The notes under the pieces were generated by a model. It was not told the origin of the DNA. It saw only the letters and a program-made list of their open reading frames with translations, and did no database searches. Positions 26,001 through 39,500 of a stretch of DNA of 64,000 nt are shown here, piece after piece. Position 1 is the stretch's first letter. Each line of letters starts with the position of its first letter. Source of the DNA: Oasisia sp. SBJ-2009 (Eukaryota > Annelida > Polychaeta > Sabellida > Siboglinidae); NCBI GenBank assembly GCA_964017155.1, contig OZ024858.1:30974187-31038186 (forward strand), read 5' to 3'. The translations under genes and the position numbers were made by a program.

Positions 26001-29000
26001 GGCCTTGCTAAAGAGACATGCCTGAACAAACATGTTGAACTCTGAACTCAATGGGTCAGTCGCCTCAAACAAAATGCGACCGAGGTCATCGCGGGTCAAC
26101 GGATACGTGAGAAGCATGTTTAATGCGCACGTGCGCACTGTGCTGTCATACGCCCGGCGCACTTGATGGAACACTCGTTGCATGACCTCTTTCACCTGAC
26201 CAGTGCAAAAACAACCTTGTTGTTACGACCATATCTAGAACAATACAGGTGCATAAATGAGCACTCAATAATATATAGAGTGATAGAATTGCAAGACTTT
26301 TGTGCAGTAATTGATGCATAGCTGAATACTTCCAAATGATGTTAAGATACAGTTGAATTGAACATGTGATACACTTAGTAAATAAAAAAATCCTCATCCA
26401 TATCATACAAGATATAATTCAAAAGTATAATGCAAAATAGAGAAGTATAAATATCGAGCTGGTAGTCCAGTAAATTAAACTAATGAAGTGTACTCCAACG
26501 TGTAAATTAAAGCCACAGATGATAAACCAACATGCTAGATATCACTAGCGAATTCCTTACACTATATAATTATATCAACAAAATTATTAATACCAACTAT
26601 AAAGCTCATTGTTTTACGCTTTAAAATATTTAACAATTTTGAATGTCTAATGGTAAATTATTCCACAAATGTCAGGCTCCAACTACTTTTAAGTAGTTCT
26701 CACCAGTTCTATATTTAAATCTAGATATATTTCAGTTGTTTACCTGTCTGGAGCTTCTATTCATAAGCAAAATAAACAAGAACAGATTCATTTATAACCT
26801 ACAATGTCTGAAAATAGGTCAGAGTTCAAACATCAGACATAACGAATGGTCAAACCCTGGAATCTTTACTCGTGTAGATTCGTCTCAGTGCTTTGATGGC
26901 TGCCTCTGAGACATCGGAGTCAGCCGAAGTCTCGATGTACTCGAGGAGGGTGGGGACGGTGGAGGGGAGGCCGGCATTGAGCAGGGCACGTAGAGACGGC
27001 AGTCGACAGGCAGTGTCGTTGCACGCCTTCAGAGACGACAGCAAGGCCTGCTCCACGTCCTTCAGCAACTGAAGGCCACAGTTGCCACATTAAGCCACGT
27101 CTTCTACAGCACTTCGTATTGCAAAACGGTGATTTCACATTTATGTAAACATATATTTAGTTATATAATATACAGATAAACTTGCATGAACATCCACCTG
27201 CCTATGATGGAAACTTGTGTATTGGATCATTTTTGAAAGACCAGAATTAATTCCTATTAGTGATTCTCTTAGCCTCGATTACCCAGGCTCCGTGCGGTGG
27301 CAGTATTTCTTAGCTACCCCATCACATCCACCTGCCAATGTTGCCACTATGGCGTCCTTATCCCAGAATAGGATAGACATGCTGATTGGCTCTCAAGCCA
27401 ACTATGAAAAAAGTTCTTATTACCCAGGCTCTGTGAGGTGGCAGCACGTTTTAGCCCCTGATATGGATAACATCCAAAAGTCAGCTGAGTGACCAGACTG
27501 TCTTCTTGGTGAAGTTACACAGCTACACGAGAATCTGTTAGGTGAGACTATGCATATCCAAGCCAAGAAACTCTCCATAACAGCAAATGACATTGTTACA
27601 ATATTGATGCCTTTTTCAAATCTAAAGAAACATGAAATCTAATGGCTTAGCCAAAACCATGATGGAAAGCACAGAGAGGCAGAGGTAGAAACAGACTGTG
27701 AGATTATCATCATCAGAGGTGCCCCAAAGACCATACATGGTCGGGTGAGATGACAGAGGATCAGGATGAGACTGTGTGGAAATCTCAGCGTAAGACACTA
27801 CTACATTCGTGAAAATGTTCATCAAGTTGGCAGTATATTATTCCAAACAAATTTCACAATTGCACAACTAGCAATGTTCTACTTACTTCTACATTTCAAC
27901 TGATGGTGGTCGAAACGTAGAAGTAAGTAGAACATTGCTAGTTGTGTAATTATGAAATTTGTTTGGAATATTAAGACAATACAGCTATATACATAGGGAA
28001 ATACTTGCTCAGTTCAAACACATGTGGGCACATTTCCAAATGTACACAGAAGAATATGCCGCTGGCAGGGAACAGACATTAAATTGACAGACCCATCAGA
28101 GAACATCTAATCATTTGAGGAGTATTGGTTATGTGTCGTCTGATAACAATAGTCTTGATAACAGGTCACTGAGTGAGCAGCATGGTTTCAATAGTAAATG
28201 CCACATTTCCAACACCATTTTCTAAGGGCCAGTGATAAACAATTTGAACTCACCTCCGAGTCTGATGACGCTGTCTGCTGTGAGAAAGTGTTCACTGCAG
28301 CACCCAGGGCTTCACCTATAGACTCCTGTAACATCTCATTTGGCACGTTTTTCCTGTACAGCGTCTGCAAAACACCAACATCAGATCTGTATCATTCTCT
28401 TTCCACTAACTGATGCGGAAGAGTAGATCAAAGTGGTGTGCTGGAAAATGTATAAACGTAACGACATTACATGTAAATCTACATATGTGACACATTCAGA
28501 TCATAGCCTTATGCAGAGACCCAGCCACCTGTCATTTTGACACTGCTCTTGATGGGTAGAAATATGGGTGGACGGGTGGTGGACGGGTAAAAAAATGAAG
28601 GAGCAAAAAAGGGTGTTCCAAAACCATTGTAAGTGGTGTCACATGTGTGTTTGTAGTCCATTTCAGGTCATCAGACACATTTTAAGTTTGTAAACTGGCT
28701 TAACAGTAAACATCCATGTGTCCACCAAAACATGTGTGACTGGCAAATATTTGGTCATGCATAAAGCCCTGCATGTTCTAACAAAATCCGTTGTATGTCA
28801 AAAAATATAAAACATTGAATTATTCACATCATTGAAATGAAGATATATTAATCTTTCCCATGGTGTAAAAATTATGGACTTACCTCACACACAGCCAAAG
28901 TTATTGGACATTTAACATGTCTGGGGTAGAAAGTTTCAAACAGAGAAAAGCATACTTAAAGTTCGTGGACATGCAAGCACACAATTGAGTACGTCGTCAT

Positions 29001-29474
29001 TCCAAATCAGCCATTTTGCTTCTCTTTCTCCATTTTAACATATCAAAATAAACTCCCAAGTCATGTTTGTTGTCAAAGATATATCATGCTAACCTTTTAC
29101 TGAAATTTACTGGTGGGGGGATTCTTGCTACAAGAATCCGAAAGAGAGCATTCTGGGATTTCCTGTATTACCAAATATGTCCGCCATGTGTTGAGGGAAA
29201 CCACAAAGAATACAACTCGAACAAGTGCGATTTATCAGTTCTGTTTTACGATTTCATGCAAGAAATGTTATGTAGTCTTTCTAAAAGGGCTATAAAAAGT
29301 ACTAAATCATAATATAAATGAGAAATAAGCATTGCCAATTGACAGAAAAGATACTAAAATATATTTTGGTACCAATAAGTCAAAACTGTTGAAAAACATC
29401 GTTGCATGTTTTCTCGAAATCAAGTTTGCCGACATACGACTCATTTTGTTAGAACATGTCACGCATGCACGCAT

Positions 29475-29505
<31 letters not shown>

Positions 29506-30479
29506 TGCACGCACGCACACATATTAGGTCATCTTGCATATTTCTAGGTTTTGTATTACCAATGGCCTGATTTACCAGTTAGTGAGTCATTAAAAAGCAG
29601 TGGAAAGTTTGAATAGGACACGTGCAGTCGTCAGGTGATATTTGAAGTTCAAAATACTATAAGGGTAATAATGGCTGCCCATGATTTGTGGCTTCACAGA
29701 CGGGGATAAAATAGTTACAACCTGTTCTCAAGGACCACATACCAGCAAAAACTGCACTACTTCCTTGGTCGGGTGTGTAGTGAACGCTGCAGCCAGCAGG
29801 TAGCGCTCTAGCAGCAGGATGTTGTCAGCGTCGGTGAAGTCGAGGAAGTCAATCAGTGCTGCCTGGCCCGCCGATGTCTGAGCGGCTGTGATGGCATCAA
29901 TCAATACCGGGCTGCAATCACGACCACACATACAGAATTGAGCATCATGAGGCATCACCATTTACACCAGTTGTTCACGGGCTTCTTGTAACTGGTTCAT
30001 AGTCTCAGACAGAACTACTGTAACATGTAACTTCTTATCCAATAAGGCATCCCATATTCAAGGGCCTAGTAAACATATCAGTGTCATGTTCTCTTCCATA
30101 CTGCTTCTTTGGTCCACCATCTATCATAGCGTCCACAAACTGCTCAAATGACAAATTTTATGATGCCGTCGAACACTGCCAAGTCACAGGCTTTAGTAGC
30201 GATTTGCCACTTTGCTGTGGAGGTTTTTTCATTGCTGTCTACATGTGCAGTTTGAGTACTAGGTCTTTTTGTAATTCAAAAACCACAGTGACTTCTTTGG
30301 AAAACTATGCAGCTATGCAATACCAATTCATTCCAAAATATTCATTATTGTCCAGAATTTACCTGCTGTCTACAACCAGGTTCTCATTCTCACAGCTAAG
30401 TGAACTGCACCCCCATGAGGTAAGCAAAATTGTCCAAGCTTTTAAATGACACCATGATGCTCGGGAACTGGATTATCTC

Positions 30480-30524
<45 letters not shown>

Positions 30525-33500
30525 TCCCTGGAATTCCATATCTTCACAAAATTGGATGATGGTTAGACAATGATGATGCTGGAACATAATGATGTAGATG
30601 GAGACGTGAAGATGGTACTACGAAGACACTCATAGAACACATACTTGTGTCAAACTGTCAATAGGATCTCTTTCTTTTTAATATTGTTTTTGTTTACTGA
30701 GAGAAGTACATTTACTAAAGAAATTTACTATACTTATGTGAAATTTGTTAGAGAACAGACAATTAAGTAATCTTTATATAAGTCCTGTCTGCAAACAGCT
30801 AAGTTGTCCCATGGACAAGTATTAGCAATTTCACTTGTCCTGTGGCAATTCCAGTTGTCGCAGGCTAGCAGGCAACTAGAATTATTAATTAATATTTCAT
30901 CAAACTGTCATGCAATGTTTAGGAAGGGAACAGGTCATTACATTGGGATTCCGACCAGTCGTCTGTCTTCAAACTGGGCTGGGGATTTGCATTGTTCTCA
31001 CGGCTGAGACAATTAGTTTCACTCAGCTAACTTTTGCATTTCACCTAGGGCATCAGTCTTCATTGGCTTGCAAGGATGGCAATGTATGGTGACAGCAGGG
31101 GACACAAACTAAACCTGAAGGGGAGAACAACCTCAGAGTTTAGGGGGCAAAACTGAGCAAGTAATACCACCATAATCCCACTAGTGTTCAGGTGCAAAAG
31201 TTAAAAGACTTGACTCACACAATCTCCTGATTGTTGTCATCTTTCAGCACTCGGAGAATCATTGCTTGTGTTGCCGTTCTCATTGCCCTCACCAGGTCAG
31301 AGAAGACAAGTGCCCCCAAACCCGTCCCGACGTTCTCCGCAATCAACTTGTCTCGATTCTGTGCCAGAAAGTCTTCGACCTGCAAGAACAACCAAAACTT
31401 CCTCACTAACAAATGGACACTAAAAACAGGGAGAGTCTTAATATTGTGACCAGATCTGGTCGTATTTTAGGAGTTTCGCTAGCTCTTATATAATTAAATT
31501 GTTGTCTTCTTTCTAATTTTTATCCAGTAATCCACGCAAGTCAAATGGTGAAATGATGACCATGGTCGATTGTGGTGACCATGGTATGTGATGGTCAACC
31601 ATGGTAGCTCGTGGTCAATAATAATAAGCTTTATTTGTCATTTTCAACATTTCATGTTAAATAGGAATGTGTCCTGGCGTTGAGTGCCTGTTTGCAATAA
31701 AATGAAATATGACAAATAAATATGTAATATATATAATATTCTTTAAAATGATAAATAAAAAATAATTATTTTGATCTAGTAAATAAATAATATATCTTAG
31801 ATGTCTTTTAAAATTATACATTATCTATTTAAAAATAATTATGTTAAGTTAGTAAATAAATAAATATATCTAAAATGTCTGTTAAAATGATAAATTACCT
31901 ATTTAAAAATGATTATGTTAAGCTAATAAATAAATAACTACCCCTGGTAACCGTTATGGTGATATTGATCATAAAAGTAAACAATTGTACAAAATGGAAT
32001 GGTATAATAAAAATTGTGTGTAGAGTAAAATACAGATTGAAATCACAGTACAGTTCTCATAATAAATGGCAATATTTATGAGAGCTTACAAACTGGCTCA
32101 ATTATTATATGTAGAAAGCATTTTTGTTTTTGTCACGGTGTCAGCAGATCAAAATGATGTTAGTGTTTATGTTTTCATTATGCTACATCGGGGCAGTATA
32201 TTCCTTCATAAATCTAAAAGCAAAATTTTGCTTAACATTATCAGCTTTGCATAACAATAAATTTAGCTGTGCAGTAATTATTATGGACAATAACTGCTCT
32301 ATCAATTAATCATTTAGTTGCATAACTTCACCACAATTAATTACCAACTTCTGTAGAAACGATGACAACTACCTACATATCATACTGCAATGACAAACTA
32401 TGGCGTAATATGACTTCAAACAACTCACCAACACTACGGCTTTAGCCTGTGTCTCTTCATAGATGGCCTGTAAGCCTTTGGGTTTGTACACAACACCATC
32501 AGCTGAAACAAAGCCCATTAATTATGTATGTAACATGACAGCTCAGATAAATTACTATTGTTCAATGTAAAGAAATTACCATAGGCAAATTTAATGTGCT
32601 ACAGACATGATGCAACTGTAAACCTTCACAGCAGACGACTGCACACTGAGCCCTGGATTTATTGACTTGGCACCATCTTATGAACTGTTCAGTCACTGTT
32701 GTAGTGCAACATTGTGGACAACAAAGATAATATCACAAACCTTTACCAACTTCCTTCAGTGCCTCCTCAAGAGATGATCCGTCTATGGCAATGTCACTGG
32801 GTGAGGAAGTGGTCAGTTCAAACTCCTGCCTAAAACAGAAACAATATTTATTTCTAGTCAGATTCCCAATGATGGGCGATATAACTGCAGATAATGCATG
32901 ACCACAGTACAATGTACAACTTCTTGAAGTTTTGTTCATATAATTTCATTGTGAACGTTATAGAGAATTAACAATATTTTAACTGACAGTGTAGAGAACT
33001 AGAGATACCTTGATGCACAGTAGTGAAAAAGAGTGAAAAAATATGTTGAAAGGCGGGTTAGATAAGGAGAAATCAACCTGGTGATGTGAATGCAACTCAG
33101 TAAGGTATCAAGGTTAAAAAAAGATATTCCAACTAAATGTTTTGTTTTATTTAAATTCACGTTCTGTATTTTTTAGTTATATTCTATATTTGTTTTTGTA
33201 TTTATTTTACTATTTTATATATATTATCTAAGTGATCATAACTGTAATTCCTTTTTTTAGTTAGTTAAGCTGACCTATGAAGACTGTACTGTTCTCATTT
33301 TGGTACATCGTCCTTTTTACATTTACGATGGTGATTTCTTACTGCAATGACAATGAATTTATATTTGGCTGGACAAATATGTATAGGTTTTTACCACATT
33401 CCAATGTTTGGAGAGTAACTACAACTTTACAAGCAATAGGTGTCTTTTTAATTTAGATGTTACCAACGGGGAAATGAGTTACCCGGTACATGTGTACACG

Positions 33501-36500
33501 TAAAAAATAGTTTTAGCGACTTATGTAACTTAGCAAGTGAATTTATAACCATTAACAGTTATTTGATAATCAACTCATGTTTGAATTGAATACGATTACT
33601 ATTAATGCAATACATTGAAAATGAACTTCTAATAATGAATATATTGCTATATTTAAGATATCTTAAAAGTGTATTACCAGATGCGAATGCCTTGGTGCTC
33701 TCTGGAAAAGAAATAAAAACATCTTATCAATTTTGAGTAGGTAAATAATATTCAATTGTTTGTGTGTGCTAATTATTTTGTGCATCAATAAAAAATCAGA
33801 CTTTATTTGCAGTTTTTTAATATCGACTTTAAATAAATAGTAATTTGAATATTCCCACCTACACAGTAAATTGTTCAGTAAATTTATTAATCCAAGGTTC
33901 CGTATTTATTATAATTCATAATTTGAGCTGTCATTAGTTATAATGTTGTTGTGTAGCATTATGTGTTTAATATTTTTTTAATGATCCTCTGTAATATACA
34001 TCAAATTTGCTGTTATGTTATAGTGTTAGCGTTAATATTCTAAAGTAATCTGTTTACATTTCAGTACATTTTGTCTCAACAAGCTGGTAAAGTATTTATA
34101 TTTAGTATTAGCAATAACTGTTTAGGGGTAAGAAATACATTAATTTTGTATTTTGTACATATTTACAGATTCGTTATTTCAGCACTATAACAAAATAAGA
34201 ACAATGTGTCAACTTCTATGATATTTATTATTTATTATTATTGTCCTAATTTTCATATCAATATTCATGTAATATATTGTGTATAATAAATATAAATAAT
34301 GAGGATGACTTCTTATGCACCAATATCTTCAAAGATCGAGCTAGTGGTGTGACAAAACCAAGGGATTGAGTAATCTCATAATGGTATAACAATGAGCGAG
34401 TCGTTGACAGATGGATGAAGGTGTTAGGATTCTAAGGAGGATAGGCAGATTTAAAGAGATAGGTTTTTTAACACCAGCGGAATTAAATTATACTTCCTTA
34501 TAATTTAACACTGGCGGGAAGCGAATTCCATAGAGTACAATTGTACAGAATTAAAATAAAATCGTAAAAAGAATCTATGAAGGACAGGATAAAAACCTCA
34601 TAAAAAGAACTACCTTTAACTGAATAGTCAATTAATACTACTGCCAACATGGTAACATCACCAAAACATAAAGGAACCAAGTTCTCTAGATGCATGTGCC
34701 CAAGTACTCAAATATCTGTAGAAAAGGACAAAATAAAAACAAATATATAAATCAACTGGAATTGCACTTGGGAATATATATCACACAACCATCATAACAA
34801 AAATGGATAAATGCAGGATGCCTTGTATTGTCCCTTATTGTAATCTAGTGAGGTGAACATCAGATGGTTTTAATCTGGTTTTATAAGGGAGACTGTAGTG
34901 GTGTTAAAGGTCTCTACACTCTAGTGATCCAAATACTCACTCTAGCATGATCTCTGTTCCCATGCTGTTCTGGAGGCCAATCTTGTGGGAGAACTTCTCC
35001 GCCAACACCACAGCAAGGATGATGTTTTTTTCGATCACATAGGATGCATCCCTGGTTGGAACAGGGTCCACTCCCAGCAGCTACGGGCAACAGATAAAGG
35101 CAATATCTCATTTAGAGTAAATTCAGACTTGGAATTTTTATTGTGGGTCAGTTCAACTAAGCATAACTTCACACCACACTGGCTCACAAGGATGCCGTTG
35201 AAAACCTGAAACATTCCACGTGTACATGATGCTCATATCGCCACACTATCAAAACTTATCTTAGAGTATAAACCATTACGAGTGTCAAAGATGCTTACCT
35301 GGTTGACTGTGTTATACCTTGTTGAGACATCGGGTGTTTTGCAGTTTGTCTTGGTTTTCTCCAGCATCCCCTTCAGTGTGGCGTACTTCACTGTGCATGT
35401 GCCTGAGATGTCAGTCTACAATGCACAATGTACTATGACTACTGTCACTCTTCTCATATTTTCTTCTTCTACCATTAATGACCACTGGTCAACTTGCTGA
35501 CCATAATTGTCATTGGTTTTTAAAGTTGTCCGTCTCTAGAATTAGTGAGTCCACTACAGGTTACACATCTACCCCCTGTGTGCGATGTTTTACTTCCCCT
35601 GGCATAGACACCAGATAGAAGGGACCATTGGCTTTTAGTGTCTCTTCAGAAAGACACAGTCAAATATTGGGTGAATAAAATTGCCTAAGTTTCAAAAGGG
35701 TGGCAGGTGGGATTGAACCACTGTCGCCTCAAAAAAGGAACAAAATATACACTCATAGTCTACAAAGTTTTTCAATTTATGCCAAAAATGCTTACATGGG
35801 AAAATATAATGACACATGTTAAACTCAAAGTTGTTATTCATGTCGTCAAAATTATTAATGTTTAATAAATGAATGGAAACATTAATTAGTTAATTAGGTA
35901 AATGCATTCATTTTATTAAATTAGTAGATACAACGAACACTTGTATTCAGATAAAAATACAGCTTAAATGTTTAAAAGACCAACAAGATATGTAATTAGG
36001 TAATTGTATTATTACTATAGTGGTGACTGTATGTCTTAATAGGATCCACTGACATCAAAATGTTTTAGTTTGTTTATATTAATCACAACATTGGTTAATA
36101 GGTGTGTGCATCCTTGTGTTAACAGTACTATTATGTGTATGATTTTATTATAATTTTGTGAAAATGTATATGCCTACTATATTTTTTGTGCTTATTATGT
36201 CATCATTACGTTTTGGGTTGCAAATAAACTTCTTGTTCTTGTTCAATTGACAGTCTGGCACTCTAACACGTGATCACCGCTCCCCACTGTATGTGTTCTC
36301 ACATACTGTAACATCTTATGATTGGGCCAGATGATTGACACCAATTGCCTTACAATAAGCTTACATAATCTGCATAAGTTCTTCAGTTCTTCACCAAGTA
36401 TGATTCAGAAGAAGAAATATAATTAGGCATTCCAGAAGTAATATAAAAGTAAGGCTGGTTAAGGGATAGCAGCAAGATAGTCTCGTAGATATGCAAAATC

Positions 36501-39500
36501 AATATAACCATTCATTTGCCTTTGGTTCAAATGCCTCCTGCTCCCATCAATGTGCGTGTTGTGACTGTTTTTTATCTAAAATGGCTGCTAAAACTGCAGT
36601 AAATAGCTGCTATCTATGTTATGCCCCGTGATACACAGTAACGACAAAGCCTCGTAAATAATAACTTAAAAAGTTGCTGCAAATTATTTCTCACATGACA
36701 AGATGGTTTCAATTCAGAAATGCCAACAAACTGCTATGCTATTCCAGGTCAAGACAGGACCATAATGCCAATCAGGCATAAGAGAACTTTGAAGAAAATA
36801 TAAAACAAATCTATCCCCTGCCTCTTACCTCAGTGAATTCTCCCGCCTTAGCCTGAAATTGGAAGATGGCAGCGATTCCTTTTTTGAGATTCACTGCCAC
36901 TGTTGGATCATCAACAGCCGCAAATGTCTCAAGGACGATATCATTACGCCAGTGGAAGTAGATCGGGCGTTGTGTCAAGTAGTCCATCGTCTGCTTCACC
37001 TTCTGACCAAAACTTTCAATTTCTGCTTTTGCTACCTGTACAACAGAACATATGTGACAATAAGTAATGTCATTTACAAATTTGTTTTGTACAATTATAA
37101 GGACATCAACAATGCACAGTCAATATAATGTGACTGATGACTATGATGGGTAAAACATGAATACATACACTAAAGTGTAGTTCCCCCTGGAAATCTATTT
37201 ATTAGTCAAACATTCTGTTACTGCTCAATCCATTCCAAGGTATACAAATCTAGTTCTAACTAATAAAATCTATACTGAATTAGTTTTTTAAGAAATGTTA
37301 AAAATTAATTACTTCACTGCATAGAATATACAGTTCATTCATAGTCATACTTTGAATGACAGACACATTTAAACCTGCTTCCTATCACAGATACATTGTA
37401 TACCGATAGTGTGCTAATTGTTTATGTAATGTGCACGGTGACCCTGAAGTATTTCATATGATGTTCAATTTATCATCATGGAACGTAGGACGTACTACAA
37501 TCTTGACAAGGATGTCACTGCCACTGTGCCACACTGGTGTCATCTGAACCTCTGAGGTGATGGTGTGACCAATGTGTCTGGTGAGATTGGTCTGGTATGG
37601 AATGTGAGGCTCGTTGACTGTTGTGAAGGTCCTGTAATTGTAGATGTATGTTGTCCCCAGTGCATACTCCAGCAGGCCTGCCTTGACAGCCGGGAAACAA
37701 CCATCTGAAAACACAACACCTGGTTCATGTAAATGACATATAGAAATGATAATTCCAAATCCATGAGGTGGCTCCTCGATAGCAACTAGCATGGTCTTAG
37801 AGGAGTCTCCTGACCGTATGTTGTATTAATGTATTACAAATTATTATATACTATTACCATGTTTATTGTGATTGTTATATTTGTATTGATTCTGAGTTGT
37901 TTTGACACGGATATAGTATATGTATTTGGTTGAAATACTGGTCGAATAAAAAACATCACTCATTCATTCATTCATTCATGACAGGTGTAATGTTATAAAA
38001 TACAGATATTATAATTGTTAATAGGTGAACAAATTGGTTTTCTTGATAGTTATTCAATGACCTCATGATCATATCATTTAGCATTAAAAACATTGAATTT
38101 TTTTCACACCCAAATATATTACATTTCGACTGGATTGAATTAATTGAAAACAATAATCTGCAATTTAAAAATAAGGCTGCTCAATAAAAGCATGTTACTC
38201 TTGTGTTCCTAATAAATGACCAGGTACGCTGTGTTATTTAAAGAAAACAATCACCCTATATGCACATTAATTGGCACTATGCATTTACTAGATTTAAATA
38301 GAGGTTTTCCCCAGTACAACACAACTTTTTTAGGAAAGTTATTGTTGTATTTTGCACTAATCCATGAAGCAGTTCATTGCTCATTGAACATCATGTGGTT
38401 CCCCCTAATGGCTCAGTCTGCATCACTCGTAACAAGTCAGGCTTCCGGTAATCAAACATTTTAATCTAAAAGTATTAAACCATTAGATTTCTATTGCATT
38501 ATTAGGTAGTTGAATTGGTTGGAATCTGTAATTCTCAGGAGCTCTGTATGTTATTTGTTAAACTCCATTATTGCTTTTATTCGTGAAAATGTTCATCAAG
38601 TTGGCAGTATATGTTATTCCAAACAAATTTAATAATTACACTACTAGCAATGTTCTATAATGACCACTGAACATTCAGTTCCTGAAGAAGGCCACCGATG
38701 GTGGTTGAAACGAGAAGTAAGTGGAATATTGCTAGAACTTTGTGTAATTATGAATTTGTTTGGAATCCATTATTGCCGCATATAGTCCCAGCATGCAGCA
38801 CTTCAAAGTTCAAATCAGTTGCAATAGTAGGTTAGGGTGTCTGGGCTTTTATTTGCCACCCTGTAGCATTATTCTGTACAAGAATTAGAAGCTATTATTT
38901 GGCACACATGAGTATTTCCTGGTGTTCAATGTCTGTGATTCCATGCTCCGTTCATAGTACTTCATACACAGGTAATGCTATTGCTAATGCAGATATAAAC
39001 ATATGAACAAAATCTGATGTTTTTGAATTGGTATTTCTGAGTTGATTTGCAATGTTCACCGCATGATGTCAGTTCACATGGGCATACCCGTGTTAGAGGC
39101 TGTAAGAAACTTATCAGGTCTCTAACTGATTGTTGTACATTATACACTGTAAAATCATATTCAACTTGTTGTATGAATAATGGTTATTGTTATAAATATT
39201 AATACACAAATTTCTTATCTTTTGGGGTTTACAACATCGCACATGTTCATTTGAATAAGAGAACTAGATACCCCTATTACCCCCTTCCCATACACATGTA
39301 GGGCCTTTATTTAACAAGATTTAACAAGATTGCCACCTAGATAATCAACTCAAGATGGCAGGTGGACAAGGAAGCCCTTTGGCTTATCGAGAGTCCAACC
39401 TATCTATCTAAATGTTCCCCGCCCTTCTTAGGTACATGTCAATTTTATTTTTGAACATATTAACACTACTAGCACTTACACAATCAGCCGATAATCTGTT

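Noticed and set aside
27217..27492. A 91-codon frame with repeated YPGSVRWQ
   Set aside because: It lies in an MTTP intron, is made of a dispersed repeat also found at 54.1-54.5 kb, and lacks gene signals.
37454..37792. A 112-codon minus frame as a stand-alone gene
   Set aside because: It contains MTTP exon 2 plus flanking intron sequence; the splice sites at 37704 and 37496 define the exon.
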